Shown here piece after piece: positions 25,152-33,643 of a stretch of 64,000 bases of DNA. This DNA comes from Frigoribacterium faeni. GTDB lineage: Bacteria > Actinomycetota > Actinomycetes > Actinomycetales > Microbacteriaceae. The first letter of the stretch is position 1. Each line of letters starts with the position of its first letter. The stretch covers positions 186,001-250,000 of the forward strand of contig NZ_JAAOYW010000002.1 in NCBI RefSeq assembly GCF_011761235.1. Direction: 5' to 3'. The notes under the pieces are model-generated. The model saw nothing but the letters and a program-made list of their open reading frames with translations. It was not told where the DNA came from and did not search any database. A program made the position numbers and the translations under genes.

Positions 25152-25676
25152 ATGACGATCGTCGCCGCCGCTGACGGATCCGCCCTCGGCAACCCCGGCC
25201 CCGCCGGCTGGGCCTGGTACGTCGACGACGACCGCTGGGCCGCGGGCGGCTGGCCGCGGGCGACGAACAACCAGGGCGAGCTCACGGCGGTGCTCGAGCT
25301 GCTGCGGGCCACGGCCGGTGCCGACGAGCCCGTCCACGTGCTGTGCGACAGCCAGTACACGATCAAGGCCTGCACCGAGTGGATGCCCGGCTGGAAGCGC
25401 AAGGGCTGGCGCAAGGCCGACGGCAAGCCGGTGCTCAACGTCGAGATCCTCAAGGAGCTCGACGACGCCCTCGCCGGGCGGAAGGTCACCTTCGAGTGGG
25501 TCCGCGGCCACGTCGGCCACGAGATGAACGAGGCCGCCGACGTGCGGGCGCGGGGCGCGGCGACGGCGTTCCAGAACCGCACCGACGTGCCCGCCGGCCC
25601 CGGCTGGCCCGGCGCGCCCGTGGCGACGACGTCGCCCGTCGCGGCGCCGCCCGAGCCGCCCGCCACGCTCTTCTAG
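25152..25676 (+). CDS. rnhA: Ribonuclease HI family protein
   Basis: 174 residues. RNase H fold with the DEDD residues D8 (AADGSALGNPGPAGW), E43 (NNQGELTAVLELL), D66 (LCDSQYT) and D130 (RGHVGHEMNEAAD, with H120). Degrades the RNA strand of RNA-DNA hybrids. A Pro/Ala-rich tail of about 30 residues follows the catalytic domain. ATG 25152 is preceded by AAGGAG six bases away; an upstream in-frame ATG at 25119 is not needed. Ends at a convergent hairpin shared with the SDR gene. Confidence 0.93.
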   Translation: MTIVAAADGSALGNPGPAGWAWYVDDDRWAAGGWPRATNNQGELTAVLELLRATAGADEPVHVLCDSQYTIKACTEWMPGWKRKGWRKADGKPVLNVEILKELDDALAGRKVTFEWVRGHVGHEMNEAADVRARGAATAFQNRTDVPAGPGWPGAPVATTSPVAAPPEPPATLF

Positions 25677-25692
25677 GCGGCCGTCCGCACGG

Positions 25693-25760
25693 CACTGCAC
25701 CGGGCTTCGTACACGGCACCGTGTCTGGACCCGGTGCGGTGCACGGCACCCGGTGCAGTG
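25693..25760. terminator. long inverted repeat between rnhA and the SDR gene
   Basis: CACTGCACCGGG (25693-25704) pairs with CCCGGTGCAGTG (25749-25760); the interior holds further small palindromes such as ACACGGCACCGTGT. Likely bidirectional terminator. Confidence 0.6.
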
Positions 25761-25779
25761 AAGCGCAGCGCAGCGCGCG

Positions 25780-26541
25780 CTACATCGAGGGGTGCGTGCT
25801 CGACAGCCCGCCGTCGACGACGAACTGCGCGCCGGTCGAGAACGCAGAGTCGTCCGAGGCGAGGTGCAGGGCGAGCCCGGCCACCTCCTCCGGCATGGCG
25901 AGGCGCCCGCGCGGGCTCATCGTCTTGAAGGCGTCGAGCAGGGCGGGCTGGGCCTCGACCTGTCGCCGGAACAGCGCCGTGTCGGTGGGCCCGGGGTGCA
26001 GCGAGTTGATGCGGATGTCCCAGCCCTCTTGCGCCGCGTGCGCCGCGCTCGAGCGGGTGAGGCCGACGAGGGCGTGCTTGCTGGCGGTGTAGGCCGCGTC
26101 GTCGCCGAACCCGAGGAACGACGTCGCCGGTGCGAGGTTGATGATGGAGCCGCCCGAGCGCCCCGGGTTGGCGCGCATCTGCTCGATGGCGAAGCGGGTG
26201 CCGAGCATGACGCCGGTGACGTTGACGGCGAAGACGCGGTTCCAGCTCTCGAGCTGGGTCACGTCGATCGACTGGCCCGAGACGATGCCCGCGTTGTTGA
26301 CGAGCACGTCGAGCCGCCCGTAGCGGTCGGCCACCCTGTCCATCACGCGCTTCCAGTCGCCGCCGTTGGCGACGTCGTGCTGGATGAACTCGGCGCCCGC
26401 CTCGGCCGCGACGGCCGACCCGTCGAGGATGTCGGTCGCGACGACCTGGGCTCCCTCGTCGGCGAAGCGGCGGACGATGGCCTCGCCGATGCCCGAGGCG
26501 GCTCCCGTGACGATCGCGACTCTTCCGGACAGACGAGACAT
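25780..26541 (-). CDS. SDR family oxidoreductase lacking the usual catalytic serine
   Basis: 253 residues, classical short-chain dehydrogenase. Cofactor motif TGAASGIG (residues 12-19), NNAG (82-85), catalytic N108-region VNVTG, and Y151xxxK155 in AYTASKHAL. The residue 13 before the tyrosine, normally Ser, is Pro138 (IINLAPATSFLGFG), with Thr140 and Ser141 nearby, so either a shifted serine serves or activity is altered. Substrate unknown. The ATG is preceded by GAGGAGGA. Transcribed in the same direction as the helicase gene upstream with a 109-base gap containing a short hairpin (26559-26577). Confidence 0.88.
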   Translation of the reverse strand: MSRLSGRVAIVTGAASGIGEAIVRRFADEGAQVVATDILDGSAVAAEAGAEFIQHDVANGGDWKRVMDRVADRYGRLDVLVNNAGIVSGQSIDVTQLESWNRVFAVNVTGVMLGTRFAIEQMRANPGRSGGSIINLAPATSFLGFGDDAAYTASKHALVGLTRSSAAHAAQEGWDIRINSLHPGPTDTALFRRQVEAQPALLDAFKTMSPRGRLAMPEEVAGLALHLASDDSAFSTGAQFVVDGGLSSTHPSM

Positions 26542-26650
26542 GGGTCCTCCTCGGGGAGCCCGGCAGGGGATGCCGGGTCGGTGCTCCGGAGGGTCGCTCC
26601 GGGATGACGGGATGACGGGCCGCCGGGGTCGGACAGGGCCGCCGTCAACG

Positions 26651-29221
26651 TTACTCCTCGACGAGCATGCCCCCGGTGCGCTCCGAGGCCGGGCCCACCG
26701 CCGTGACCGTGACCACCGCCTCCCCGCGCTCGTCGCTCGAGGCGAGGTCGACGACCGCCGAGATGCCGAAGTCGTGGTCGCCGTCCGGGTCGGCGAGGAT
26801 CTGGCGCACGCGCCACACCGTGGGCAGCTGCTCGATCTGCAGCATGTGCGGCCCGCGCGCGTCGGTGTCGGTGCCGATCGAGTCGTACTCGTCGAAGTAC
26901 CGGTCGAGGGCCTGGCCCCAGCGGTCGGCGTCCCACCCCGAGGAGGCGTCGAGCCGACCCAGCCCCTCCGCGTCGTCCCGGGCCATCAGCTGCACCCGGC
27001 GGAACATCTCGTTGCGCACCGCGATGCGGAACGCCCGGTCGTTCGCCGTGAACCGGCGCAGCACCGGCGGGACGATGTCGTCGTGGGCCTCGGCCTCGCG
27101 GGGGTTCAGCATCTCCTCCCACTCGTCGAGCAGGCTCGAGTCGACCTGGCGCACCAGCTCGCCGAGCCACTCGATGAGGTCGGCGAGCTCGGGCGTCTTC
27201 GCCTCGTCGGGCACCGTCTGGCGCAGGGCGCGGAACGCGTCGGACAGGTAGCGCAGCACCAGGCCCTCCGACCGGGCGAGGCCGTAGAAGGCCACGTAGT
27301 CGCCGAAGGTCATCGCCCGCTCGTAGAGGTCGCGCACGACCGACTTCGGGCTCAGGGCGAAGTCGCCGATCCAGGGCTGCGAGGCGGCGTAGGTCTCGAA
27401 CAGGGCCGTCAGGAGCTCGTCGAGGGGCTTGGGCCAGGTCACCTGCTCGAGCAGCTCCATGCGCTGGTCGTACTCGATGCCCTCGCGCTTCATCTCGGCG
27501 ACGGCCTCGCCCCGGGCCGTGAACTGCTGCTGCGAGAGGATCGGCCGCGGGTCGTCGAGGGTGGCCTCGACCACGGAGACGACGTCGAGGGCGTAGGTGG
27601 GAGACTCCCGGTCGAGCACGTCGAACGTCGCCAGGGCGAACGGCGACAGCGGCTGGTTGAGGGCGAAGTTGGCCTGGAGGTCGACCGTCAGGCGGATCGT
27701 GGGCGCGCCTCCTTCGGGGTCCGGCTCCTGCACGACGACCTCGGCGGTGCGCAGGGTGCGGTAGATCGACACGGCCTGGCGCGCCATCGCGTACTGCGCC
27801 GCCCTCGGCTCGTGGTTGTCGAAGACGAGCGAGCGGACGTTCGCGAAGACGTCTCCCCCGCGCCCGATGACGTTCAGCAGCATGGCGTGGGTGATCTGCA
27901 TGTGCGAGACCAGCGCCTCCGGCTCGGCGGCGATCAGCTTCTGGAAGCTCGGCTCGCCCCACGAGACGAAGCCCTCGGGGGCCTTCTTGCGGACGATCTT
28001 GCGCTTCTTCTTCGGGTCGTCGCCCGCCTTCTCGATCGCCTTGAGGTTGTCGATCTCGTGCTCCGGCGCCTGCAGCACCACCGTGCCCGAGGTGTCGTAG
28101 CCGGCGCGGCCGGCCCGCCCGGCGACCTGGTGGAACTCGCGGGCCGTGAGCTGCCGCATGCGGGTGCCGTCGAACTTCGTCAGGGCGGTCAGCAGCACGG
28201 TGCGGATCGGCACGTTGATGCCGACGCCGAGGGTGTCGGTGCCGCAGATCACGCGCAGCAGGCCCCGCTGCGCCAGCTGCTCGACGAGGCGGCGGTACTT
28301 CGGCAGCATGCCCGCGTGGTGCACGCCGATGCCGGAGCGGACGAGCCTGCTGAGCGTCTTGCCGAAACCGGTGCTGAACCGGAAGCCCCCGATCAGCTCG
28401 GCGATCTCGTCGCGCTGCTCGCGGCTCGCGACCTTGATGCTCGACAGCGCCTGCGCCCGCTCGAGGGCCGCCGCCTGCGAGAAGTGCACGACGTAGACCG
28501 GGGCCTCGCCGGTCGAGAGCAGCTCCTCGACCGTCTCCTGCACGGGGGTCTGCGCGTACGAGTAGTGCAGCGGCACGGGGCGCTCGACGCCCGTGACGCG
28601 GGCGACGGGCCTGCCGGTGCGACGCGACAGGTCGTCGACGAGGCGGGTGACGTCGCCGAGCGTGGCCGACATGAGCAGGAACTGCGCCCGCTCGAGCAGC
28701 AGCAGGGGCACCTGCCAGGCCCAGCCGCGCGACTGGTCGCCGTAGAAGTGGAACTCGTCCATGACGACCTGGTCGACGTCGGCGTCGGCCCCGTGCCGCA
28801 GCGCGAGGTTCGCGAGGATCTCGGCGGTGCAGCAGATGATCGGGGCGTCGGGGTTGACCGACGAGTCGCCCGTCACCATGCCCACGGCCTCGGGCCCGAA
28901 GAGGTCGACGAGGGCGAAGAACTTCTCGCTGACGAGCGCCTTGATCGGGGCCGTGTAGTACGTGCGCCTGCCCTGGCTCAGGGCGACGAAGTGGGCGCCC
29001 GCGGCGACCAGCGACTTGCCGGTGCCCGTCGGGGTGCTGAGGACGACGGAGGCGCCGGAGACCAGCTCGATCATCGCCTCGTCCTGCGCCGGGTACAGGG
29101 GCAGGCCGCGGCTCTCGGCCCAGGCCGCGAAGTCGGTGTAGGCCGCGTCCGGGTCGTACGACTCGGGCCCCGGGCGCTCGGGCAGCAGGGCGGACAGCGG
29201 GGCGGCGGGAGCGGGCGACAT
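26651..29221 (-). CDS. DEAD/DEAH-box RNA helicase, HelY/Ski2-like
   Basis: 856 residues. Superfamily 2 helicase with Walker A STPTGTGKSLVAAG (about residues 45-58), Walker B as VVMDEFHFYGD, SAT motif LLMSATLGD, motif IV-V region YVVHFSQAAALER and RVICGTDTLGVGINVPI, and motif VI QVAGRAGRAGYD. Long C-terminal half has the DUF3516-type region seen in actinobacterial HelY-like helicases. Likely acts in RNA turnover or remodelling; specific substrate unknown. Start taken at ATG 29221 (MSPAPAAPLSALLPERP); a longer frame upstream lacks coding character. Stop TAA at 26651. Confidence 0.88.
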   Translation of the reverse strand: MSPAPAAPLSALLPERPGPESYDPDAAYTDFAAWAESRGLPLYPAQDEAMIELVSGASVVLSTPTGTGKSLVAAGAHFVALSQGRRTYYTAPIKALVSEKFFALVDLFGPEAVGMVTGDSSVNPDAPIICCTAEILANLALRHGADADVDQVVMDEFHFYGDQSRGWAWQVPLLLLERAQFLLMSATLGDVTRLVDDLSRRTGRPVARVTGVERPVPLHYSYAQTPVQETVEELLSTGEAPVYVVHFSQAAALERAQALSSIKVASREQRDEIAELIGGFRFSTGFGKTLSRLVRSGIGVHHAGMLPKYRRLVEQLAQRGLLRVICGTDTLGVGINVPIRTVLLTALTKFDGTRMRQLTAREFHQVAGRAGRAGYDTSGTVVLQAPEHEIDNLKAIEKAGDDPKKKRKIVRKKAPEGFVSWGEPSFQKLIAAEPEALVSHMQITHAMLLNVIGRGGDVFANVRSLVFDNHEPRAAQYAMARQAVSIYRTLRTAEVVVQEPDPEGGAPTIRLTVDLQANFALNQPLSPFALATFDVLDRESPTYALDVVSVVEATLDDPRPILSQQQFTARGEAVAEMKREGIEYDQRMELLEQVTWPKPLDELLTALFETYAASQPWIGDFALSPKSVVRDLYERAMTFGDYVAFYGLARSEGLVLRYLSDAFRALRQTVPDEAKTPELADLIEWLGELVRQVDSSLLDEWEEMLNPREAEAHDDIVPPVLRRFTANDRAFRIAVRNEMFRRVQLMARDDAEGLGRLDASSGWDADRWGQALDRYFDEYDSIGTDTDARGPHMLQIEQLPTVWRVRQILADPDGDHDFGISAVVDLASSDERGEAVVTVTAVGPASERTGGMLVEE

Positions 29222-29593
29222 GATGTGTCGATCCTGCCCCATCGGGGCCGGGCCGCGGTGCCGCCGGAGACGACACACGCCCCCGTGGTCGAGCCGGGCT
29301 CGAGCGGAGGCGTGCGGTCGCGCCCTCGGACGAGGTCGGGCGGGATCGGATCAGGAGACCACGCTCGGTCGCACGTCGACGATGACGGGCGCGATGTGCC
29401 CCGGTAACCAGCCGGTGAGCACGGTTCACCATAGCCCCGGGCTCCTGGGCGTCGGGGGGTGAACGACAGGTGATTCATGCGTCTGACTAGAACTGGGGCC
29501 AGCGGCGGGACGAGGCCGGTCCGGACGAGGCCGATCCGCGCGAGGCCGGGCCGGGCTCGGACCGGACCGGACCGGGCCGGGTCGGGCCAGAGG
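29222..29593. other. 372-base non-coding gap
   Basis: No supported gene. It holds the upstream region of the helicase, a relatively AT-rich stretch near 29465-29495, and a low-complexity block of GGACCGG/GGACGAGGCC repeats at about 29515-29590 that directly follows the 3' end of the membrane-protein gene and may fold as a terminator. Confidence 0.5.
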
Positions 29594-30577
29594 TCAGACA
29601 GCGACGTCGGGATCGACCCGCAGGTCGTGCACCTCGTCGAACCCGGCGGGCCGCAGGTCGTCGAGCACGGCGAGCGCCTCGTCGTCGTCGAGGGAGCCCT
29701 CGACGCTGACGGCGCCGTCCGTCAGCCGCACGACCCACGTGCTGCTCGAGTCGTCGGCGAGCACCTCGCCGCCGAGGGCCGTGCCGACGGAGCGGCAGGA
29801 CGACCCCGCGGACGCGCACGGTGCGTAGGTGTCGACGTCCGACGGCGGGACGAGGCGGACCTGGTAGTAGGTGTCGGGCACGTCGCCGCCCGTGACCGTC
29901 CCGTCGTCCTGCACGACCTGGTCGCCCGGCGAGACGTACGAGTACGAGAGGTCGGAGTACTCCCCCGGCAGGCTCACCTGCCGCAGCAGCCAGCCGTCGA
30001 CGGGAGACCCGGGCGACTCGCCGGGCACGAGCACCGGTCCGTCCCACGCGGCGTCGTACCGCGCCTGCTCCCGGTCGGCGCGCACGTCGGCGACGCCGAT
30101 GGTCGCCACCACGGCGACGAGGCCGAGCGCGGCGACCCAGCCGACCCAACGGGCCCGCACGACGCGGGCGGCCGCGGCCGGCACCGACCAGAGCAGGGGC
30201 ACCAGCACCCACGCGAGGGCCCCGGCCCCCACGACGTCCGTGACGGGGGCGGCGAGTCCGCCGACGATCCCGATCGCGACGAAGGCGAGCAGGAGGGCGA
30301 GACCGGCCGAGAAGAGGCCCGAGAACCGGGTGCCGTGCCGGCGGCCCCGCACCGAGAAGAGGACGACGAGGGCGGCGACGAGACAGCCGAGGAACACCCC
30401 GCCGGCCAGGCCGACCAGCAGCACGCCCAGCCCGTCGGTCGGGCTCGAGCCGCCCGAGCCGGCGGCACCCGCGATCATCGCGACGCCCACGGTGGTCGCG
30501 ACCCCGGCCGCCAGGCCGCCCCCCACGGCCCCGAGCGAACGTCCGACGGTCAGGGCCGGTCGGTCGTCGTCCGTCAT
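29594..30577 (-). CDS. Hypothetical membrane protein
   Basis: 327 residues. Four to five hydrophobic segments occupy the N-terminal half (for example VGVAMIAGAAG, LGVLLVGLAGGVFLGCLVAALVVLF, LALLLAFVAIGIVGGLAAPV, WVGWVAALGLVAVVATIGV), followed by an approximately 145-residue probably extracellular domain with two cysteines (YAPCASAGSSCRSVG). No recognised family. A TAGCAT -10 about 29 bases before the ATG suggests its own promoter. Downstream of and in the same direction as the small gene at 30609. Confidence 0.72.
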   Translation of the reverse strand: MTDDDRPALTVGRSLGAVGGGLAAGVATTVGVAMIAGAAGSGGSSPTDGLGVLLVGLAGGVFLGCLVAALVVLFSVRGRRHGTRFSGLFSAGLALLLAFVAIGIVGGLAAPVTDVVGAGALAWVLVPLLWSVPAAAARVVRARWVGWVAALGLVAVVATIGVADVRADREQARYDAAWDGPVLVPGESPGSPVDGWLLRQVSLPGEYSDLSYSYVSPGDQVVQDDGTVTGGDVPDTYYQVRLVPPSDVDTYAPCASAGSSCRSVGTALGGEVLADDSSSTWVVRLTDGAVSVEGSLDDDEALAVLDDLRPAGFDEVHDLRVDPDVAV

Positions 30578-30608
30578 CTGCGGCCCCCGTCGCTGTCGTG
30601 ACCGGATG

Positions 30609-30797
30609 CTATCGCAGGGGCAGGTGCCCGCCGAGCACGTCGTCGACCTGCTCCACTGCGCCCTCGCGCGCCGCGTCGTCGGCGGCCGAGCCGGCGTGCT
30701 CCTCGACGGGGGCCGGGTCGTCGCCGTGCACCGCGGCCGCGTCGTGGCGGGGGTCGACGTCGTGGTCTGCGGGATCGTGGCTCTGGGTGTCGCTCAT
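30609..30797 (-). CDS. Small acidic hypothetical protein
   Basis: 62 residues, very acidic and His-rich at the start (MSDTQSHDPADHDVDPRHDA), ending VEQVDDVLGGHLPLR. No cysteine or membrane segment. The ATG is preceded by GAGGAGGCGCCCC, a good Shine-Dalgarno at correct distance, and third codon positions are G/C-rich, which is why it is accepted. Function unknown. It is divergent from the epimerase gene at 30952. Confidence 0.65.
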   Translation of the reverse strand: MSDTQSHDPADHDVDPRHDAAAVHGDDPAPVEEHAGSAADDAAREGAVEQVDDVLGGHLPLR

Positions 30798-30951
30798 GGG
30801 GCGCCTCCTCGTGTTCTCCGCCGCCGGCCGGCGGCGAGCGGGGCAGGACAGCCCCGTCCCGACCGACCGTACCCGCGCGCGTGCGCCGCCGACACGGTAG
30901 ACAGGAGGAGGCGCAGCGAGCGCCGCCCCGAAGCACCAGGAGCCGCAGACG

Positions 30952-31893
30952 ATGACGTCACCCACCCCGTCCCCCACCGCCCTCCGCGTCGCCGTCACCG
31001 GCGGCAGCGGCAAGCTCGGCCGCGCCGTCGTGCGCGACCTCGCCGCGCACGGCTGGGAGGTCGTCCTGCTCGACCGGGTGCCGAGCCCGGACCCCGTCGA
31101 GGGCGTCACGTTCGTGCAGGTCGACCTCTCCGACTACGGCCAGGTGCTGCAGGCCCTGACCCACGTCGACGACCGGTACGACTCGATCGACGCCGTCGTG
31201 CACCTGGGCGCGATCCCGGCGCCCGGCCTCGTGCCGAACGCGACGCTGTTCCACAACAACGTCACGGGCAGCTACAACGTGTTCGCCGCGGCGCGGGCCG
31301 CGCACGTCCGCAACGTGGTCTGGGCCTCGAGCGAGACCCTGCTCGGCATCCCCTTCGACCTCGACCCGCCCTACCTGCCTCTCGACGAGGAGTACGCCGT
31401 GCGCCCCGAGTCGTCGTACTCGCTGGGCAAGGCCCTCGACGAGGAGATGGCGCGCCACTTCACCCGCTGGGACCGTCAGCTCAAGATGATCGGCCTGCGC
31501 TTCTCGAACGTCATGGACGACGGCGACTACGAGGACTTCCCCTGGGACGAGACGCCCGAGAAGAAGACCTTCAACCTCTTCTCGTACATCGACGCCCGCG
31601 ACGGCGCCCAGGCGGTGCGCCGGGCGCTCGAGAGCGACCTCGTCGGCTACGAGGCGTTCATCATCGCGGCGACCGACACGGTCATGGCCACGCCGACGGC
31701 GGTGCTCGCCGACCAGTTCTGGCCGGACGTCGAGCGCCGTGCCGCCGTCGAGGGCACCGACTCGCTGCTCAGCAGCGACAAGGCGAGGGACCTGCTCGGG
31801 TTCGTGCCCGAGTACAGCTGGCGCACCTGGGGCGACCGGGTCGGCAAGCAGCCGGAGGCGGCGGTCGCCGACGAGGACGACCTCGACCTGTAG
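30952..31893 (+). CDS. NAD-dependent epimerase/dehydratase family protein
   Basis: 313 residues, extended SDR. Nucleotide-binding VTGGSGKLGRAVV (residues about 15-27), active-site Ser region VVWASSETLLG and Y-K in SSYSLGKALDEE. The cofactor loop and HNNVTGSYNVF segment are like sugar-nucleotide epimerases and uronate dehydrogenases; the exact substrate cannot be assigned. Preceded by AGGAG about nine bases before the ATG. C-terminus is acidic (DEDDLDL). It is a single gene, convergent with the methyltransferase at 31959. Confidence 0.88.
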   Translation: MTSPTPSPTALRVAVTGGSGKLGRAVVRDLAAHGWEVVLLDRVPSPDPVEGVTFVQVDLSDYGQVLQALTHVDDRYDSIDAVVHLGAIPAPGLVPNATLFHNNVTGSYNVFAAARAAHVRNVVWASSETLLGIPFDLDPPYLPLDEEYAVRPESSYSLGKALDEEMARHFTRWDRQLKMIGLRFSNVMDDGDYEDFPWDETPEKKTFNLFSYIDARDGAQAVRRALESDLVGYEAFIIAATDTVMATPTAVLADQFWPDVERRAAVEGTDSLLSSDKARDLLGFVPEYSWRTWGDRVGKQPEAAVADEDDLDL

Positions 31894-31958
31894 CGCCGAG
31901 CGTCTGGTCTCGGGCGCGCGGCGTGGGGGCCCGGCGCCGGCCGCCCGGGCGCCGGCCC

Positions 31959-33521
31959 CTACGCGCGCAGCATCCCGGTCGTGATGAGCTCGCGCACCTG
32001 CGGCAGCAGCTCGGCCGTGAGCGCGACCTCGTCGGCCTCGAGCAGGTGGGCGAGCGCCCCGACGATCGCGCCGACGCTGAGCTCGCCGTCGCAGGCGCCC
32101 ACGAGCGCCGAGAGCGCCGTGCCCGACTCGACGGAGCGCGCGAAGCCGCCGCCCTGCCGCAGCGTGATCACCGTGGGGTCGTCGTTGCCCGGCCAGTAGT
32201 GGCGCTCCTCGGTGACGTCGCCCGCCACCGTCAGCCGGGCCGCGAGCAGGGCGGCGTCGTCGAGCGAGCGCACCAGGTCGACGGCGTCGAGCGTCGCCCC
32301 GAGGTGCCGGCCGAGGCCGACGTCGTTCGCGCCGAGGCCCCCGAGGAGGCGCTCCGTGCGCACCACGGGCTCGGTCGCCGGGTCGGCCGGTCGCCTCAGC
32401 GTCACGTAGCCGAAGCCGATCTCGACGACCCCCCGCTGCTCGAAGTCGCCGAGCCACGCCTCGTAGAGCCGCTCGAACTCGGGCGTGCCGGCGCGGGTGC
32501 CCCCGTCGCGGATCCACGTCTCGGCGTAGGCCGCCGGGTCCTGCAGCTCGCGCTCGACCACCCACACGTCGAGGGGCACGTCGCCGCGCTCGACCCAGTC
32601 GCCGACGGACCACGCGCCGCGTCCGCCCGAGCCCGCCCCCCGCGTCTCCCAGTTGCCGAGCAGCTGGGCGACCCCGCCCGGCACGAGGTGGGCGCCGACC
32701 TGGGCGACGACCGACGCCACGAGGGCGTCGCCGACCATGCCGCCGTCGCGGTACTCGTACTCGGGCACGCCCGGGGCCCGCGGCGTGATGACGAAGGGCG
32801 GGTTCGACACGACGTGGTCGAAGAGCTCGCCCTCGACGGGCTCGAAGAGGCTGCCGAGCCGGAACTCGATGCCGTCGACGAGGTTGAGCGCGGCGTTGAA
32901 GGCCGCGAAGTCGAGCGCCCGCTGCGAGATGTCGGTCGCGACCACCCGACGCGCGTGCCGGGCCACGTGCAGGGCCTGGATGCCGCAGCCGGTGCCGAGG
33001 TCGAGGGCGCTGTCGACGGTGCGCGGGATCATCAGGCCGGCGAGCGTGGCCGAGGCTCCACCGACGCCGAGCACGTGGTCCTCGCGGAGGGCGCCGCCCA
33101 GGGCGAGCTCGCCGAGGTCGGAGGCGATCCACCAGCTGGCCTCCCCCGACGCGTCGACGAACGAGTACGGCCGCAGGTCGACCAGCGCCCGGACCACGCC
33201 GTCGGCGACCTCGACCAGGCCGAGGCGGGCGGCGCCCTCGGCGCCGAGGCTCGACAGGGCCGTGTCGACCTCGTCGACCGGCTGCTCCGCGCCGAGCACG
33301 AAGAGCATGGCCAGCGTCGCCGCGCGTCGCAGCGAGGGCACCCGGGAGGCGCTGCGCAGGAGGGCGCGCCGGGCGGCCACGCGCTCGCCCCGGAACAGCG
33401 CGGCTCCGGCGCTCGCGCCCCAGGCGTCGGGCCCGCTCAGCCGGTCGACCGTGAAGTCCGAGGAGGCGAGGTCGGCCCGGAGGCGCGCGAGCAGGTCGGG
33501 ATCACGGGAGAGGAGGGGCAC
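31959..33521 (-). CDS. Class I SAM-dependent methyltransferase, HemK/RlmG-like
   Basis: 520 residues from GTG 33521. A helical N-terminal domain (about 1-140) precedes a Rossmann methyltransferase core with motif I DSALDLGTGCGIQALHVARHA, VVATDISQRAL, and the N6-amino or amide methylation motif VVSNPPFVITP, as in HemK and RlmG enzymes. About 180 C-terminal residues form a further helical domain. This three-part architecture is common in actinobacteria as an uncharacterised methyltransferase acting on rRNA, DNA or protein glutamine; target unknown. Start supported by GAAGAT 6 bases before the GTG and by loss of coding character upstream. Confidence 0.85.
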   Translation of the reverse strand: MPLLSRDPDLLARLRADLASSDFTVDRLSGPDAWGASAGAALFRGERVAARRALLRSASRVPSLRRAATLAMLFVLGAEQPVDEVDTALSSLGAEGAARLGLVEVADGVVRALVDLRPYSFVDASGEASWWIASDLGELALGGALREDHVLGVGGASATLAGLMIPRTVDSALDLGTGCGIQALHVARHARRVVATDISQRALDFAAFNAALNLVDGIEFRLGSLFEPVEGELFDHVVSNPPFVITPRAPGVPEYEYRDGGMVGDALVASVVAQVGAHLVPGGVAQLLGNWETRGAGSGGRGAWSVGDWVERGDVPLDVWVVERELQDPAAYAETWIRDGGTRAGTPEFERLYEAWLGDFEQRGVVEIGFGYVTLRRPADPATEPVVRTERLLGGLGANDVGLGRHLGATLDAVDLVRSLDDAALLAARLTVAGDVTEERHYWPGNDDPTVITLRQGGGFARSVESGTALSALVGACDGELSVGAIVGALAHLLEADEVALTAELLPQVRELITTGMLRA

Positions 33522-33571
33522 GCCTCCATCTTCGCGGACGCGCGGGGCGCTCGACCACCGGCCACGGTTCG

Positions 33572-33622
33572 GCGCTGTCTCATGCCCGGACACGACAGCG
33601 CCGCCCGCCCCGGAGGGCGGAC
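33572..33622. terminator. hairpins after the DUF4190 gene
   Basis: GCGCTGTC (33572-33579) pairs with GACAGCGC (33594-33601), followed by a second small hairpin CGCCC...GGGCG around 33602-33620. Located just past the stop of the minus-strand gene at 33644. Confidence 0.5.
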
Positions 33623-33643
33623 GGCGCGGCGGGGCATCGCTCG

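Noticed and set aside
29477-29593. Small gene or RNA in the GGACCGG repeat block
   Set aside because: Low-complexity repeats with no consistent frame, promoter or tRNA-like fold.
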